From JANQJA01 sp047947185 (GTDB lineage: Bacteria > Pseudomonadota > Gammaproteobacteria > Pseudomonadales > Azotimanducaceae), in NCBI GenBank assembly GCA_047947185.1, contig CP170502.1:4898001-4962000 (forward strand): a stretch of 64,000 nt of DNA, written 5' to 3'. Shown here piece after piece: positions 29,001 to 33,474 of this stretch. The notes beneath the pieces are model-generated. The model did no database searches, was not told where the DNA came from, and worked only from the letters and a program-made list of their open reading frames with translations. Positions within the stretch are counted from its first letter, which is position 1. Each line of letters starts with the position of its first letter. Position numbers and translations under genes: made by a program.

Positions 29001-31213
29001 TCAACGCAGGCAACAACTCCCTGACGGTCTCGTCGGGTGCTGGTGCGACCCTGACCGGACTGGTGGGTGGTGAAACACAGCTCGATTCTGATGGGGCTCT
29101 GGTACTGACAACCCTGACGTCTGGTGCGACCACCGTAATGAGCGGCGGTACCCTGGTGACAACAGGTGGCACATTGACAACAGGCGCCCTGGGGCTGACG
29201 TCGGCGGGTGACATGACCGTGGGCGCTGTGACTTCGTCGGGCGCAATCACTGCAAACTCGGGGGGTGCGTTTGATGCCAGCAATGCAGCCAGCGTTACAG
29301 CGGCAACGGATATCACTGCCACGGCTGCGACGACCCTGGTTGCAACCAACCTTGATGCCGGTGGCAGGGTTACCCTGACAGGTAGCAACGGCAACATGAC
29401 GGTCACTGATGTCACAACAACCGGTGCGGTCAGCCTGACGGCTGAAGCGGGTACCCTGACTGCCAGCAGCCTGGTGACGGGTGCTGGTTCAGCTGTCAGC
29501 GTGTCTGCTTCTGGCAATACGCTGCTCAATACCGTTACAGGTGGTGCAACAACGGTGATGAGCGGAGGCACCCTGGGTGTCACCAGTCTGACTGCGGGCG
29601 GTAACAGTTCACTGACGTCCGAGGGTGACATGACACTGGCGATGGTTGACGTGACGGGTTCACTCTCAATTGATACCAACGGTGCACTGACGACCGATGA
29701 CGTTGCGGCAACTGGCGCGATTGTGGCCGTTGTGGACGGCATCCTGACGGTCAGTGGCTTGCGCGGTAGCGATACCGTGACCCTGGCGCTGGGCGAGGAC
29801 CTGATTGATACCAACACATCCGGTACACCCAGCATCACAGGTACCACGCTGACCATCACGGGTGGAAAAGCCGTAATTGGGCTGGACACTGCAGTCACGG
29901 GGCTTGATCTCGATACGGCAGCAACGTCTATCGCTAACACTGGGACGTTGAATGTCACTGACTCGACGGTCACGGGTGACCTTCGTCTGACTAGCACTGG
30001 ATCAATCACCCTGGGCAACATCAACGTTGCTGGCCAGGATGTGTTCCTGCTCTCCAGCACCGGGCAGATACTTGATGGTAACGGGGATGCACTGAACATC
30101 ACTGCGGCCGGGCTCGACCTGGTAGCGGGAGCGGTCAACGGGCTCGAAACCGCGGTCTCATCGCTGCGGGTACTGGCCTCGTCAATTGTGACAATCAGCA
30201 ACTCTGGCGCATTGACGGTCACCCAGGCGGCAACCTCCGGGCTGCTGACTCTGGACAATGACGGTGCCCTGACGCTTGCACTGGTTGAAGCGGGAACAGC
30301 TGACATCACGGCACCTGATATTGCTGTCGGAAATCTTGTTGCAGACAACACGGTGATCCTGAACGCCTCGGGACGTATCACTGACACCAATGGCTCCGCG
30401 GAGAACATCCGGGCGGCAGCATTGGAGATCAGCGGTGGTGCCAGCGTAGACGGTCTGGAAACACGAGTTGATTCGTTGAGCCTGGTGACCGGCGACACGA
30501 CAATCAGCAACCTGTTTGAGCTGGTTCTGCAGGATTCGGTGGTTAGTGGCGACCTGAACCTCACCAACGTGAATACGCTGACGTTCGGCGAGTTATTTGT
30601 CGATGGCAACGCGGATATCAACGTACTGTCAGGCAACGTGGTACTGGGGCATGCCCAGTTGACCGGAACCCTGTCGATATTTGCAGATGGCAGTCTGCTG
30701 GATGGTAATGGTAGCGCGGTCAACATCACCTCTGTGATGGGAACCGCACTTTCCGGTGGCGGGGTGGTTGGTACCATCGCTGATCCGCTTGAGGTGGTTG
30801 TGGGTGGTGATCTCAGCCTTGCGCCGACAGGTGCGGCCGGTTATGTTTCTGCCCACATCAACGGTTCAATCAATGGCTTTACATTAATCGACCAGGCGGT
30901 TCCCGGGTTTGTGATCCAGAACGCCCAGGCGATTGGTGGTGGCAACTACAGGCTGGTGGCGGCACCGCTGGCCGGTGAGCTTCGACTGCTGGATGGCGGC
31001 ATGGGCTTTGAGTACAACTTCATGTTTGAAGGTATCGGCGACAGCCTCTATCCAACCGACAGTGTTGGTGCGGAGATTCGCTACGGCACCGAAGGTGCTG
31101 CCGATATCCTGGATATTGAAGATATCCTGTCCATGCCAATGACCAGCGTTGACTTCGACAAGTGGCTCGACCGCAAGGTTGAGGAAGCCATTGTGAAGCT
31201 TGCAGTTCGCTGA
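11039..31213 (+). CDS. Giant TpsA filamentous haemagglutinin-like adhesin, about 6,724 residues
   Basis: Secreted beta-helix protein of a two-partner system. A 60-residue leader ends in GGMAMNAYA, a signal-peptidase I site. The TPS (haemagglutination activity) domain follows, about residues 55-165, with VILNYQDFGIAAGELVNFVQ and NEQGVVFGSGAQVNVGGLVA. LIDPTDITIS (about nt 12303) is the usual end of the TPS-proximal helix. Then come about 23 copies of a ~136-residue Asp/Asn/Gly/Thr-rich repeat (about 14.65-23.7 kb), a non-repeating part, and an SGGTL/TSLTAGG short-repeat zone (about 27.4-29.7 kb). A non-repetitive charged tail ends ...KLAVR. I saw no cysteine, so there is no disulfide anchor of the HMW1 type, and no toxin domain is evident. 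An intrinsic terminator follows. Adhesion or biofilm function is inferred from the family. Confidence 0.93.
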   Translation: MKNNQSSDNTNIQRGNRMNESGLPRMKPLAAAVGGIVLGGMAMNAYALPSTPEVVSGSVSVTRPDVSTMQINQASNKVILNYQDFGIAAGELVNFVQPGAESVALNRVLGGNPSLILGQLTANGQVFLLNEQGVVFGSGAQVNVGGLVAGTMDIADQNFLDGSYNFSLDGATGSVLNAGNITATEGGYVVLLGSNVANTGVIAARMGSAALLSGENVSLDFGGDGLLSYSVDGGVVDSLVENGGLISADGGLVVMAGQTAGDLQATVVNNEGVVQATGLVERDGKIVLASNATVLNSGAISASSAVGAGGSVSMTGGRVGQLGNISADGATGGGHITLRADEAIALGADSTTTANAGLNGDGGEIIAFTEGEALFRRGASIEARGGADSGDGGFVEVSGLDYVEINGRVDTSAANGASGTFLIDPTDITISGSSATNGMTTVSGTFQSDGSTGTSVILDDDLLALLDTTNVIVTTQTGAEALTAPSGADIIVGFDAVLDASILGNAANNSLTLQAGEDIQVIGTINMDGGELILQAGVRSDIDTGSIITVGLVSAEKITAFADSLITLTNVSANSVDLTINQTGPISVTNDKSLAVTANTASGTGDITVTTTAGDINVESINAGVRTVTLNAAGAIEAAADNAGAEVIAGTLGMTAATGIGAGANSFDISNVNSASAVTSAGNIAIDVIGGTGTLAFTSIDNQGAGGDSVTIDQQGTQALSITTVSTTDGDINITSANANVSVATASAGNNQNVNITTTGSAANVSVGSVTGNVVTITATGAIEELGADGTVDISATQAALSGATGVGAAGAIETSIDTLAATAGGDINLSNTGALDINTVGALTGVSTATAGNITITNDSGITLTEAVTSVGSVTLTASSGNIALAADDGADDITGTTVSLNALLGDVGTVAAPIDIEASVAVNADTSGAAGGDIFIDAGAGGNLPLGYINAGTTTATATLTATGSITDGNTDAANAGDTAGMNIRATNASLTAGDAIGVVTTDIFGSSNGNGNNALETLVTTFDSTVAANLDATINILDFGSPVFTAPIDAGTGVAGSAIISVTGALDATTSVDFADAGDNVGFVATGVISTADNLVVSGDLLLDGADLQDSGADDINSISATRALIASDSAEVFAATTITTLDTSSAGFASSLTYTLNSTALTLADLDGDGTAVNSGHTFAVTANGNITINNAVTAGGDVTIDGNTNVLDVNANVTAAGTLTLTDTSDLQLAGGVVIDAQAGNAELDTGVTTTTLDGTGTVTVQTTLVDADVNLGTVTAAGTQGLTVSATNAANLNGTLTLGGGDLSVSVDSNDNAATTLTVTNAISGVGNVLLSGGATANDVIDVNQSVTAAGGITVQNASDVQLDGGSTIEAQGGNVDINNNVTQVSLVGVAGTAVIQTTTADNDVELGPLVSAGDNLTIISTNQATLDTINMGGGDLDVTVDSNDNGAVTLAVQNISNVGNVTLTGSGLAGSDIIDVNQSITAAGFITIEEAQEVQILGGATLEAQGGAVDISTNIGGITLDGSVGTVVVTTTTAGADNNVSLANLTSNGDGLTVTSEGNAILGTLAMGGGNLDVQIDSDNDNPGLTLLIDDAITNAGNILLHGDGVSFNEIIDINQSITAGGSLAINDAATVDIAGNLALEGAGVDIQANITAINLSGADGELVTITSTGDANTINTAAVTAGANVNLTMVSDGGLTLAGTIDINDGAFSATVDADDDGAGTDTLLVSQAPSAGSITLSGGGTGTGDVIDVNADLTSTAGGITIRNASDVQLDASAARTLTATGGDIDISQSVAVITLDNGASTVTLDANTDTDVLLAALVDDGTGGTAADLVINAEGSVTLATVDLNDAVQGDITVNIDNNANGTESLTLNGNIQNVAIAAFNGASGGTPDEIFNVNAGITASGALSFTDAATVNLAGDIVLQGVNVDIEDGGGNGITGVNLTGGAATTVQIISTGDGNTVSLAPVTASSNGSLTLQSDGNLAINGAINLGTGTLNAQVDTDTDTDQTLTVAATVTAGTVTLAGGSDGANDTIDVNANVTAATGALTIQDALAVDLAANVALQGDSVSAVTQVGAVNLSGAGTNTVTSTTGDVTLGAITDSAAANLTISSAANATLSTVTLDFGGAGTLLVTADANDDTAGATLTLGGAVNVTGAATLSGGITVDDLIDINDNVTAGGALTLQNAAADLAGGFNLTGLSVAADTATNALSGINLSGAGTNTITGTGGDVSLAPVTDSADASLVVTATGNTTLDAITLDDGAASTATLSADSDDNSASTLTLNGVVSVDGAVSLAGSATADDAIDVNANVTAGGALTATNAATLDLAGNVNLTGASVTANAGGGVALINLSGAGTNTITATAGDVDVTAIGDTGDANLVISATGNVTTAVITLDDAGATGGAVTITADDDDNTAAATLLSAGAITADGAVTLAGGSDNDDTIDINANITAGGALTISNGAADLAAAIALQGASVAAVTDLTINLSGVGTNTITSTTGDVTLGAVTDSAVANLTVSSAANATLAAITLDDGAGVLSVTADDDDNTAGAVLAANGAIAVGGTATLSGGTDNNDLLDINANVTAGGALTLQNGTADLAAGVNLTGASVAADTTTNQLAGIDLSGAGTNTITSTTGDTSLAPVTDSADASLVVSSEGNVTLASVVLDDAGATNGTVTVTADSGDDTVGAILTTNGMVMADGAVAFSGGATVDDLMDINGNVTSGAALTLSNTAGIDLAANINLTGASVTADGTTNAAGINLSGAGTNTVTATAGDVGLAPIADTADASLVVSATGNVTLAAITLDDAGSTNGAVTVTADDDDNTAAATLTLNGVVDADGAVTLAGGTDNDDIIDVNQNITTDSALVMTNAANVDVAAAAVLLQGASVSITTGITEITLSGAATYAITSTGGDINLAPVVDTAAANLNISSEANTTLAGIVFDDGGAGVLNVTTDDNDNTAGATLAVNGVINVNGAATFLGGTDTDDTIDVNADITSAAALTLNSAGTLDLAGGVTITGAGVEAQTGVTSILLSGAAGTTVTVVSTGDANTMVLAPVSVSDNGNLTLLSEGDITLAGGIDLGTGALNAQVDTDTDTDQTLTVSTAVSAGTVTLAGGSDGANDTIDVNANVTATTGALTIQDALAVDLAGNIALQGVSVSAATQVGAINLSGFGINTITSTTGDVTLGAITDSAAANLTISSAANATLSTVTLDFGGAGTLLVTADANDDTAGATLTLGGAVNVTGAATLSGGITVDDLIDINDNVTAGGALTLQNAAADLAGGFNLTGLSVAADTATNALSGINLSGAGTNTITGTGGDVSLAPVTDSADASLVVTATGNTTLDAITLDDGAASTATLSADSDDNSASTLTLNGVVSVDGAVSLAGSATADDAIDVNANVTAGGALTATNAATLDLAGNVNLTGASVTANAGGGVALINLSGAGTNTITATAGDVDVTAIGDTGDANLVISATGNVTTAVITLDDAGATGGAVTITADDDDNTAAATLLSAGAITADGAVTLAGGSDNDDTIDINANITAGGALTISNGAADLAAAIALQGASVAAVTDLTINLSGVGTNTITSTTGDVTLGAVTDSAVANLTVSSAANATLAAITLDDGAGVLSVTADDDDNTAGAVLAANGAIAVGGTATLSGGTDNNDLLDINANVTAGGALTLQNGTADLAAGVNLTGASVAADTTTNQLAGIDLSGAGTNTITSTTGDTSLAPVTDSADASLVVSSEGNVTLASVVLDDAGATNGTVTVTADSGDDTVGAILTTNGMVMADGAVAFSGGATVDDLMDINGNVTSGAALTLSNTAGIDLAANINLTGASVTADGTTNAAGINLSGAGTNTVTATAGDVGLAPIADTADASLVVSATGNVTLAAITLDDAGSTNGAVTVTADDDDNTAAATLTLNGVVDADGAVTLAGGTDNDDIIDVNQNITTDSALVMTNAANVDVAAAAVLLQGASVNIWSDVATITLSGAATNVVTSTAGNVNLSPVVDTAAANLTINSTADVILAGVVLDFGGAGALTVNLDTDADGANLLDANGDITANTITVTGTAASGTETVSLAGDVDLTATTGGISLAAADNIGEITLDGAGTNIVTATGDGDISLAAVTDTAAANLTINGEGNVTLAGITLDAGGAGVVTVTGDSDSDGVTTLAVNGAIGATGAITLSTGDANDTIDVNAGITSTGGSVTISNSADVRVTNVTIDAQGGDLSVDGGITLDAGAAGTAVLQTSVADNDVTVAVINNTAGEGVTISSTGGATLGGAINLTNGGNGDLTVAVDSDDDAGVMETLAINNTVNAGDVVLTAGNVNSMSNITQAAVITADTLTATATNGITLTQNNVVPIVSLTNRNGGNVAYNSDLAGPAVPLTISGSNSFATGTFTAVEATQGMTVAAAGVTTNGGAITLTTTAAAQLLTSAGVIQSNQTTATGANITLTADDMAIGAAVNAGTVGTVTLAQVTTTDAIDLGALTDATANSLDLSSAELTLITAPRLLIGSPTAGTITVSADVSILNVTTTHLTNNNTVTGTAGGIIAHDVAISAGGTVNITDTDSNIDNLAVAAAGFDVTFTNEVDGFEVDTVDGVTGITGANVTLSTGGNLQMVRGITATANIAATAAGNIIQDAGIAVTTSAGSVTYSADADDNGSGAITMGIDATIETGGTAGENISLTAGTAAGGQDITLANVDAGADGNVTVQTFAGAIRDDDRDSSVITGDNITLTANGDIGSAAKLTVEGNKSAALEITTVGLTGISATSATGNVMLMAVDSANFDPETFLTGLAGTGMSAGTEDQIFIGALDGAITVNTAIDLTGPNNDLMLFTGGEGRDITINTGIALNRDPLDTTQQRLLKLQASGNITHTDSSAAGRLVAYEVEASAPNGSITLFTGTDLLEGVGGVDENIEITNDTPVNSRFTDSNGNPTTRLLEEIVTAGTGSITIVNNGSLTIDKNVKTTGTGDISITANSPLFIESQVSAGGAVDLISGGDADVDGVYIINGGTVQSNSVSGAADGSIEVTAANKIVLDATAVLSTLAAGNNGLITLTADSNTDVSGTGAGEVTMASGARLTSAGGAPITVTAGGGIALAELNAGLVAAADVVVNARGGAVTDANAGAINIVGNDVTLTAGAGGIDTDLTASGVLTATSSAANGDININAQFGGISLATADAGTGNVTLVAENGGISDSNGAGTNNITGSTVTLNADGAINTDVEAATSLSAIVQNAAAVAQNGAITLRSTGNMALGSVGAGTGPVSLTAGGAISDTNGATVNIVAGPVSMTANGGGIDTDVDATDLVNATSTSAGGAIDLANTTGNLALGTVGSNGGAITLTAATGNMTANAITSTGGDISATSSAGSLDLDGVDAGAGNVTLTAATTLAGTVAGNLLTATAGGNIGSGSASLNTTVATLNATSTGGGIWVSETDGLDVQTLSSAGMIDLTAGGDLSVVPATGAGAASIVTTGGNLTLGGLTTTGAVTLASTGTLAATNLVTAAGATVSVTGGGDTTLSTVTGGTTTVTSGGTLDTSGGALTVAGVSLTSAGDMTLGGVTSTAGVSATSGGFLAATDAAGVTAAAGITATAATTLTASSLTAGDTVNLTGTNGAVSVTDLTAVGTVDISALSGTLAVTNATTGATAAVNLSATGATTVSTLTGGAVTATSGGTLDVTSMTAGGTTRLTSGDTLTVTTLAAGTNQVALVSATGAVLSGFTSGETTLDSNGGTVSVTNLAATGPVVLDGTGDMTLTTLSSTAGLSATTTGGALSATGLTAAGDITGTAATSLTAATLSGGGNVTLTGNSGAVSVDGLTTTGAVDLTAASGTLAASNITTGAGASVDVSASGATTLATVTGGATTVTSGGTLGVTSLTAGGATRLTSAGELTVTTFAGGSNPLTMESGAGATLSGITAGETSLDSNGGTVAASNINTGTATLSMDAVGNTTLTTATAGATTVTSGGTLGVTSLTAAGATRLTSAGELTATTVNAGNNSLTVSSGAGATLTGLVGGETQLDSDGALVLTTLTSGATTVMSGGTLVTTGGTLTTGALGLTSAGDMTVGAVTSSGAITANSGGAFDASNAASVTAATDITATAATTLVATNLDAGGRVTLTGSNGNMTVTDVTTTGAVSLTAEAGTLTASSLVTGAGSAVSVSASGNTLLNTVTGGATTVMSGGTLGVTSLTAGGNSSLTSEGDMTLAMVDVTGSLSIDTNGALTTDDVAATGAIVAVVDGILTVSGLRGSDTVTLALGEDLIDTNTSGTPSITGTTLTITGGKAVIGLDTAVTGLDLDTAATSIANTGTLNVTDSTVTGDLRLTSTGSITLGNINVAGQDVFLLSSTGQILDGNGDALNITAAGLDLVAGAVNGLETAVSSLRVLASSIVTISNSGALTVTQAATSGLLTLDNDGALTLALVEAGTADITAPDIAVGNLVADNTVILNASGRITDTNGSAENIRAAALEISGGASVDGLETRVDSLSLVTGDTTISNLFELVLQDSVVSGDLNLTNVNTLTFGELFVDGNADINVLSGNVVLGHAQLTGTLSIFADGSLLDGNGSAVNITSVMGTALSGGGVVGTIADPLEVVVGGDLSLAPTGAAGYVSAHINGSINGFTLIDQAVPGFVIQNAQAIGGGNYRLVAAPLAGELRLLDGGMGFEYNFMFEGIGDSLYPTDSVGAEIRYGTEGAADILDIEDILSMPMTSVDFDKWLDRKVEEAIVKLAVR
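17402..19709 (+). repeat. Copy A of a 2.3-kb near-identical internal duplication
   Basis: Reads base for base like 20657-22964 at a constant offset of 3,255 bp (1,085 codons), with a single mismatch seen (G at 18721, C at 21976). Divergence begins immediately outside: three differences between 17359 and 17401, and a complete change after 19709. It spans most of six repeat units. Confidence 0.88.
20657..22964 (+). repeat. Copy B of a 2.3-kb near-identical internal duplication
   Basis: Partner of 17402-19709. The intervening 947 bp (19710-20656) match the corresponding segments only as ordinary diverged repeats. The offset equals eight repeat units, so the frame is kept. Such identity means a very recent copy or ongoing gene conversion, or possibly an assembly error. 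Confidence 0.88.
27590..29680 (+). repeat. Short-repeat zone (SGGTL / TSLTAGG) near the adhesin C-terminus
   Basis: Here the ~136-residue unit gives way to shorter irregular repeats built on TTVTSGGTLGVTSLTAGGATRLTSAGELTVTT. Clear copies start near 27600, 28030, 28615, 28905, 29130 and 29545. The block is very rich in Thr, Ser, Ala and Gly, with few acidic residues. Confidence 0.65.
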
Positions 31214-31232
31214 ACCTGAGAAGAGCAAAAAG

Positions 31233-31259
31233 ACCCGGCCATTGCGCCGGGTTTTTTTT
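31233..31259 (+). terminator. Rho-independent terminator of the two-partner secretion operon
   Basis: ACCCGGC (31233-31239), loop CATTGC, GCCGGGT (31246-31252), followed by an unbroken run of eight T (31252-31259). It lies 20 bp after the adhesin stop. Confidence 0.93.
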
Positions 31260-31337
31260 GGCCATTTAGCGGCTGCTGTATATATCCACAGTGAGCTGAT
31301 AGCATCAGTCGGGTCAGGTCTTGAAAGGCGGGTGATT

Positions 31338-32831
31338 ATGGATCAGGAACTACTGGTCGTTGCCGGTGCAGGCTGTCTGTTGGGTTTGCTGGTTGCCAGT
31401 TTCTTCTGGTTCTTTCGGCTGCGTTCGCTTGCAAAGGCACATCGCCGGCAATCTGAACTGGAGCAGGCGTTGCAGACGGCGGATGCGGATACCCGCCTGC
31501 GGGAGTTTCAGTCCCTGGCTGAGCAGACACGGTTACTGGAAGCGCGCCTGTCGGAAACCATCGCGGAGCGGCAGGAACTCGTGGCGACTGAGGCAGCCTT
31601 GCGGGCGGAGGCTGGGAGCCGACTGGCCCAGGTTGAAGCCCTGGAACTGAGGCTGCAGGCGGCCGATCGGCTGGTGGAACAGCTTCGGACTGACAATGCG
31701 GCACACCAGGTACAAATCTCTCGCCTTGAAACGACGCTGACCGAACAACAGAAGCAAAACCGCGAAAAGCTTGAATTACTTGAACAGGCAAGAGCCGGGC
31801 TGAATGTAGAATTCAGGAACCTGGCCAATGAAATTTTTGACGCGAAACAGCAAACGTTTCGTGAACAGAGCCAGATGCAGCTGAACGGGTTGCTGAAACC
31901 GCTGGGCGAGAAGATCAGGGATTTTGAAAAACGGGTTGAGGATACCTACAGTGCGGAAAGCAAGGAACGATTTTCGTTGATACGCGAGGTCAGGAACCTG
32001 CAGGACCTGAATGCCCGAATCAGCAAAGACGCCGTTAACCTGACCAATGCCCTGAAAGGCGAAAACAAGACACAGGGAACCTGGGGTGAGGTCATACTCG
32101 CGCGTGTGCTCGAGCGGTCCGGGATGGAGAAGGGGCGTGAGTATGAAACGCAAATGAGTCACCGGCATGAAGACGGACGTCGGCTTCAGCCTGATGTGCT
32201 GATCCACCTGCCCGATGGAAAAGACGTTATCGTCGATTCCAAAGTCTCGCTGGTTGCCTATGAGCGATTCTGTTCGACTGACGAGGAGACCGCACGCAGT
32301 GATGCCCTGAAGGCACATGTGCAGTCGATTCGAAACCATGTCAAGCAACTGTCCGCCAAAGATTATCAGGCACTGCACAACCTGCAGACCCTGGACTTTG
32401 TGATGATGTTCGTTCCCGTTGAGGCCGCGTTTACAACCGCGGTTCAGGCGGACAGTGAGCTGTTTTCCGATGCTTTTGACAGGAACATCATGGTCGTGTC
32501 GCCATCCACGCTGCTTGCAACGCTGAGGATGATCCACAACGTCTGGCGTTTTGATCACCAGAATCGCAACGCCCGGGAGATTGCGCAGCGCGCGGGTGCT
32601 CTGTATGACAAGTTTGTGAACTTTGTTGGAGACCTGGAAGAAGTTGGAGCCCGCCTGGTTTCCGTTCAGAATGCCTATGACAAAGCCCACAACAAACTGG
32701 TCTCGGGCAAGGGTAACCTGGTAGCGCGCGCTGAGGGGATGCGCGAGCTTGGGGCAAAAGTGAGCAAATCACTGCCGCAGAATCTTGTAGATGTGCCGGG
32801 TCGTGAAGGCACTTTACAGCAACTGAAGTGA
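31338..32831 (+). CDS. rmuC: DNA recombination protein RmuC
   Basis: 497 residues. A single N-terminal membrane segment (about 5-24) is followed by a long coiled coil (about 30-185, Glu/Gln/Leu/Ala rich). The RmuC nuclease-like domain (about 200-470) contains GTWGEVILARVLERSGM, HLPDGKDVIVDSKVSLVAYERF and DFVMMFVPVEAAF. RmuC limits inversions at short inverted repeats and is thought to be a nuclease-related protein. ATG 31338 (GGCGGG upstream) is chosen; the open frame reaches back to 31200, but that would run through the terminator hairpin. It stands alone after the adhesin operon. Confidence 0.92.
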   Translation: MDQELLVVAGAGCLLGLLVASFFWFFRLRSLAKAHRRQSELEQALQTADADTRLREFQSLAEQTRLLEARLSETIAERQELVATEAALRAEAGSRLAQVEALELRLQAADRLVEQLRTDNAAHQVQISRLETTLTEQQKQNREKLELLEQARAGLNVEFRNLANEIFDAKQQTFREQSQMQLNGLLKPLGEKIRDFEKRVEDTYSAESKERFSLIREVRNLQDLNARISKDAVNLTNALKGENKTQGTWGEVILARVLERSGMEKGREYETQMSHRHEDGRRLQPDVLIHLPDGKDVIVDSKVSLVAYERFCSTDEETARSDALKAHVQSIRNHVKQLSAKDYQALHNLQTLDFVMMFVPVEAAFTTAVQADSELFSDAFDRNIMVVSPSTLLATLRMIHNVWRFDHQNRNAREIAQRAGALYDKFVNFVGDLEEVGARLVSVQNAYDKAHNKLVSGKGNLVARAEGMRELGAKVSKSLPQNLVDVPGREGTLQQLK

Positions 32832-33009
32832 CCGGGTAATGCTTGCCGGGTTGGCGGATACTAACCCCTGCCAAAAATTCTATTCACAACCTGACCCGAC
32901 AGAGGATTTTGTCGCCTTTACGCGAACTTCATAAAGATTCAGTTAACAGAACAATCTAACCTGTTGAAAAAATTGGGAAAAATGCAAACTGATCAAAAAA
33001 TGTACAACC

Positions 33010-33026
33010 AGGGTTAATACCCTTTT
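33010..33026 (+). terminator. Weak hairpin with T-run downstream of rmuC
   Basis: AGGGT (33010-33014), loop TAAT, ACCCT (33019-33023), then TTT. The 5-bp stem is short and it lies about 180 bp after the rmuC stop, so this is only a possible terminator. Confidence 0.25.
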
Positions 33027-33065
33027 ACGGGCCTTCTGGCGAATTGCAAAAGGTTACCCCCAGAG

Positions 33066-33074
33066 TTATCCACA
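33066..33074 (+). promoter_or_regulatory. DnaA box (TTATCCACA)
   Basis: Exact match to the high-affinity E. coli DnaA box. A second site, CTATTCACA (32880-32888), is one mismatch from TTATNCACA. No cluster of boxes typical of a replication origin was found. Confidence 0.4.
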
Positions 33075-33200
33075 GAAATTGTGTATATCTCTGGCGAATT
33101 TCCGCCTGAAACTGGCCAATCCGGCGCTGCTGCACTATCGCGGCTAGGCACGGGCGCGGCAACAGGGTATCTTTGGGCATGCCTGCAAGAACCCGGACTT

Positions 33201-33461
33201 ATGCCAGCACCTGATAACAGCGCCTACTGGCGCGCAAACATTCGATTAATGCTGTCACTGCTGGCAGTCTGGTTTTTTGTCTCGTTTGTGTGTGGCATTC
33301 TGATTGTCGATTATCTGGACCAGTTCCGCCTCTTTGGTTACAAGCTCGGCTTCTGGTTTTCCCAGCAGGGGTCAATCTACTTTTTTGTGGTCCTGATTTT
33401 TGTTTATGTCTGGCGCATGAACCGTCTTGACAGAAAGTTTGGTGTTGATGAAGACGAGTAG
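33201..33461 (+). CDS. DUF4212 small subunit of a sodium:solute symporter
   Basis: 86-residue membrane protein with two hydrophobic segments (about 16-37 and 52-72), the motif NSAYWRANIRL at the N-terminus and a charged tail WRMNRLDRKFGVDEDE. This matches the DUF4212 proteins that always precede large symporters of the VC_2705 type. ATG 33201 is preferred over the upstream in-frame start at 33081 because the family begins here. The Shine-Dalgarno is poor. The large subunit follows after 13 bp. Confidence 0.87.
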   Translation: MPAPDNSAYWRANIRLMLSLLAVWFFVSFVCGILIVDYLDQFRLFGYKLGFWFSQQGSIYFFVVLIFVYVWRMNRLDRKFGVDEDE

Positions 33462-33474
33462 AGGCAACTGACCC

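Larger units (their letters stand above)
32832..33200. other. AT-rich intergenic region with DnaA-box-like sites
   Basis: No gene is supported in these 369 bp. They contain an AT-rich core (about 32880-33010), a weak hairpin at 33010-33026, a perfect DnaA box at 33066-33074 and a one-mismatch box at 32880-32888. A plus-strand frame starting at 33081 reaches the next gene but has no ribosome-binding site. Promoter(s) of the symporter operon must lie here; none stands out. Confidence 0.55.

Noticed and set aside
14578..30777. Very long minus-strand open frames inside the adhesin gene (up to about 1,570 codons at 26053-30777)
   Set aside because: They are an effect of the adhesin's biased codons, which rarely give stops in the antisense frame. 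Their translations are low-complexity Val/Ser/Pro/Ala, lack ribosome-binding sites and mirror the sense repeats.
31200..31337. N-terminal extension of RmuC
   Set aside because: It would be translated across the adhesin operon's terminator hairpin and T-run, and the family N-terminus begins at 31338.
32880..33074. Replication origin
   Set aside because: Only two DnaA-box-like sites are present and no origin-typical genes (dnaA, dnaN, gidA, parAB) lie nearby.
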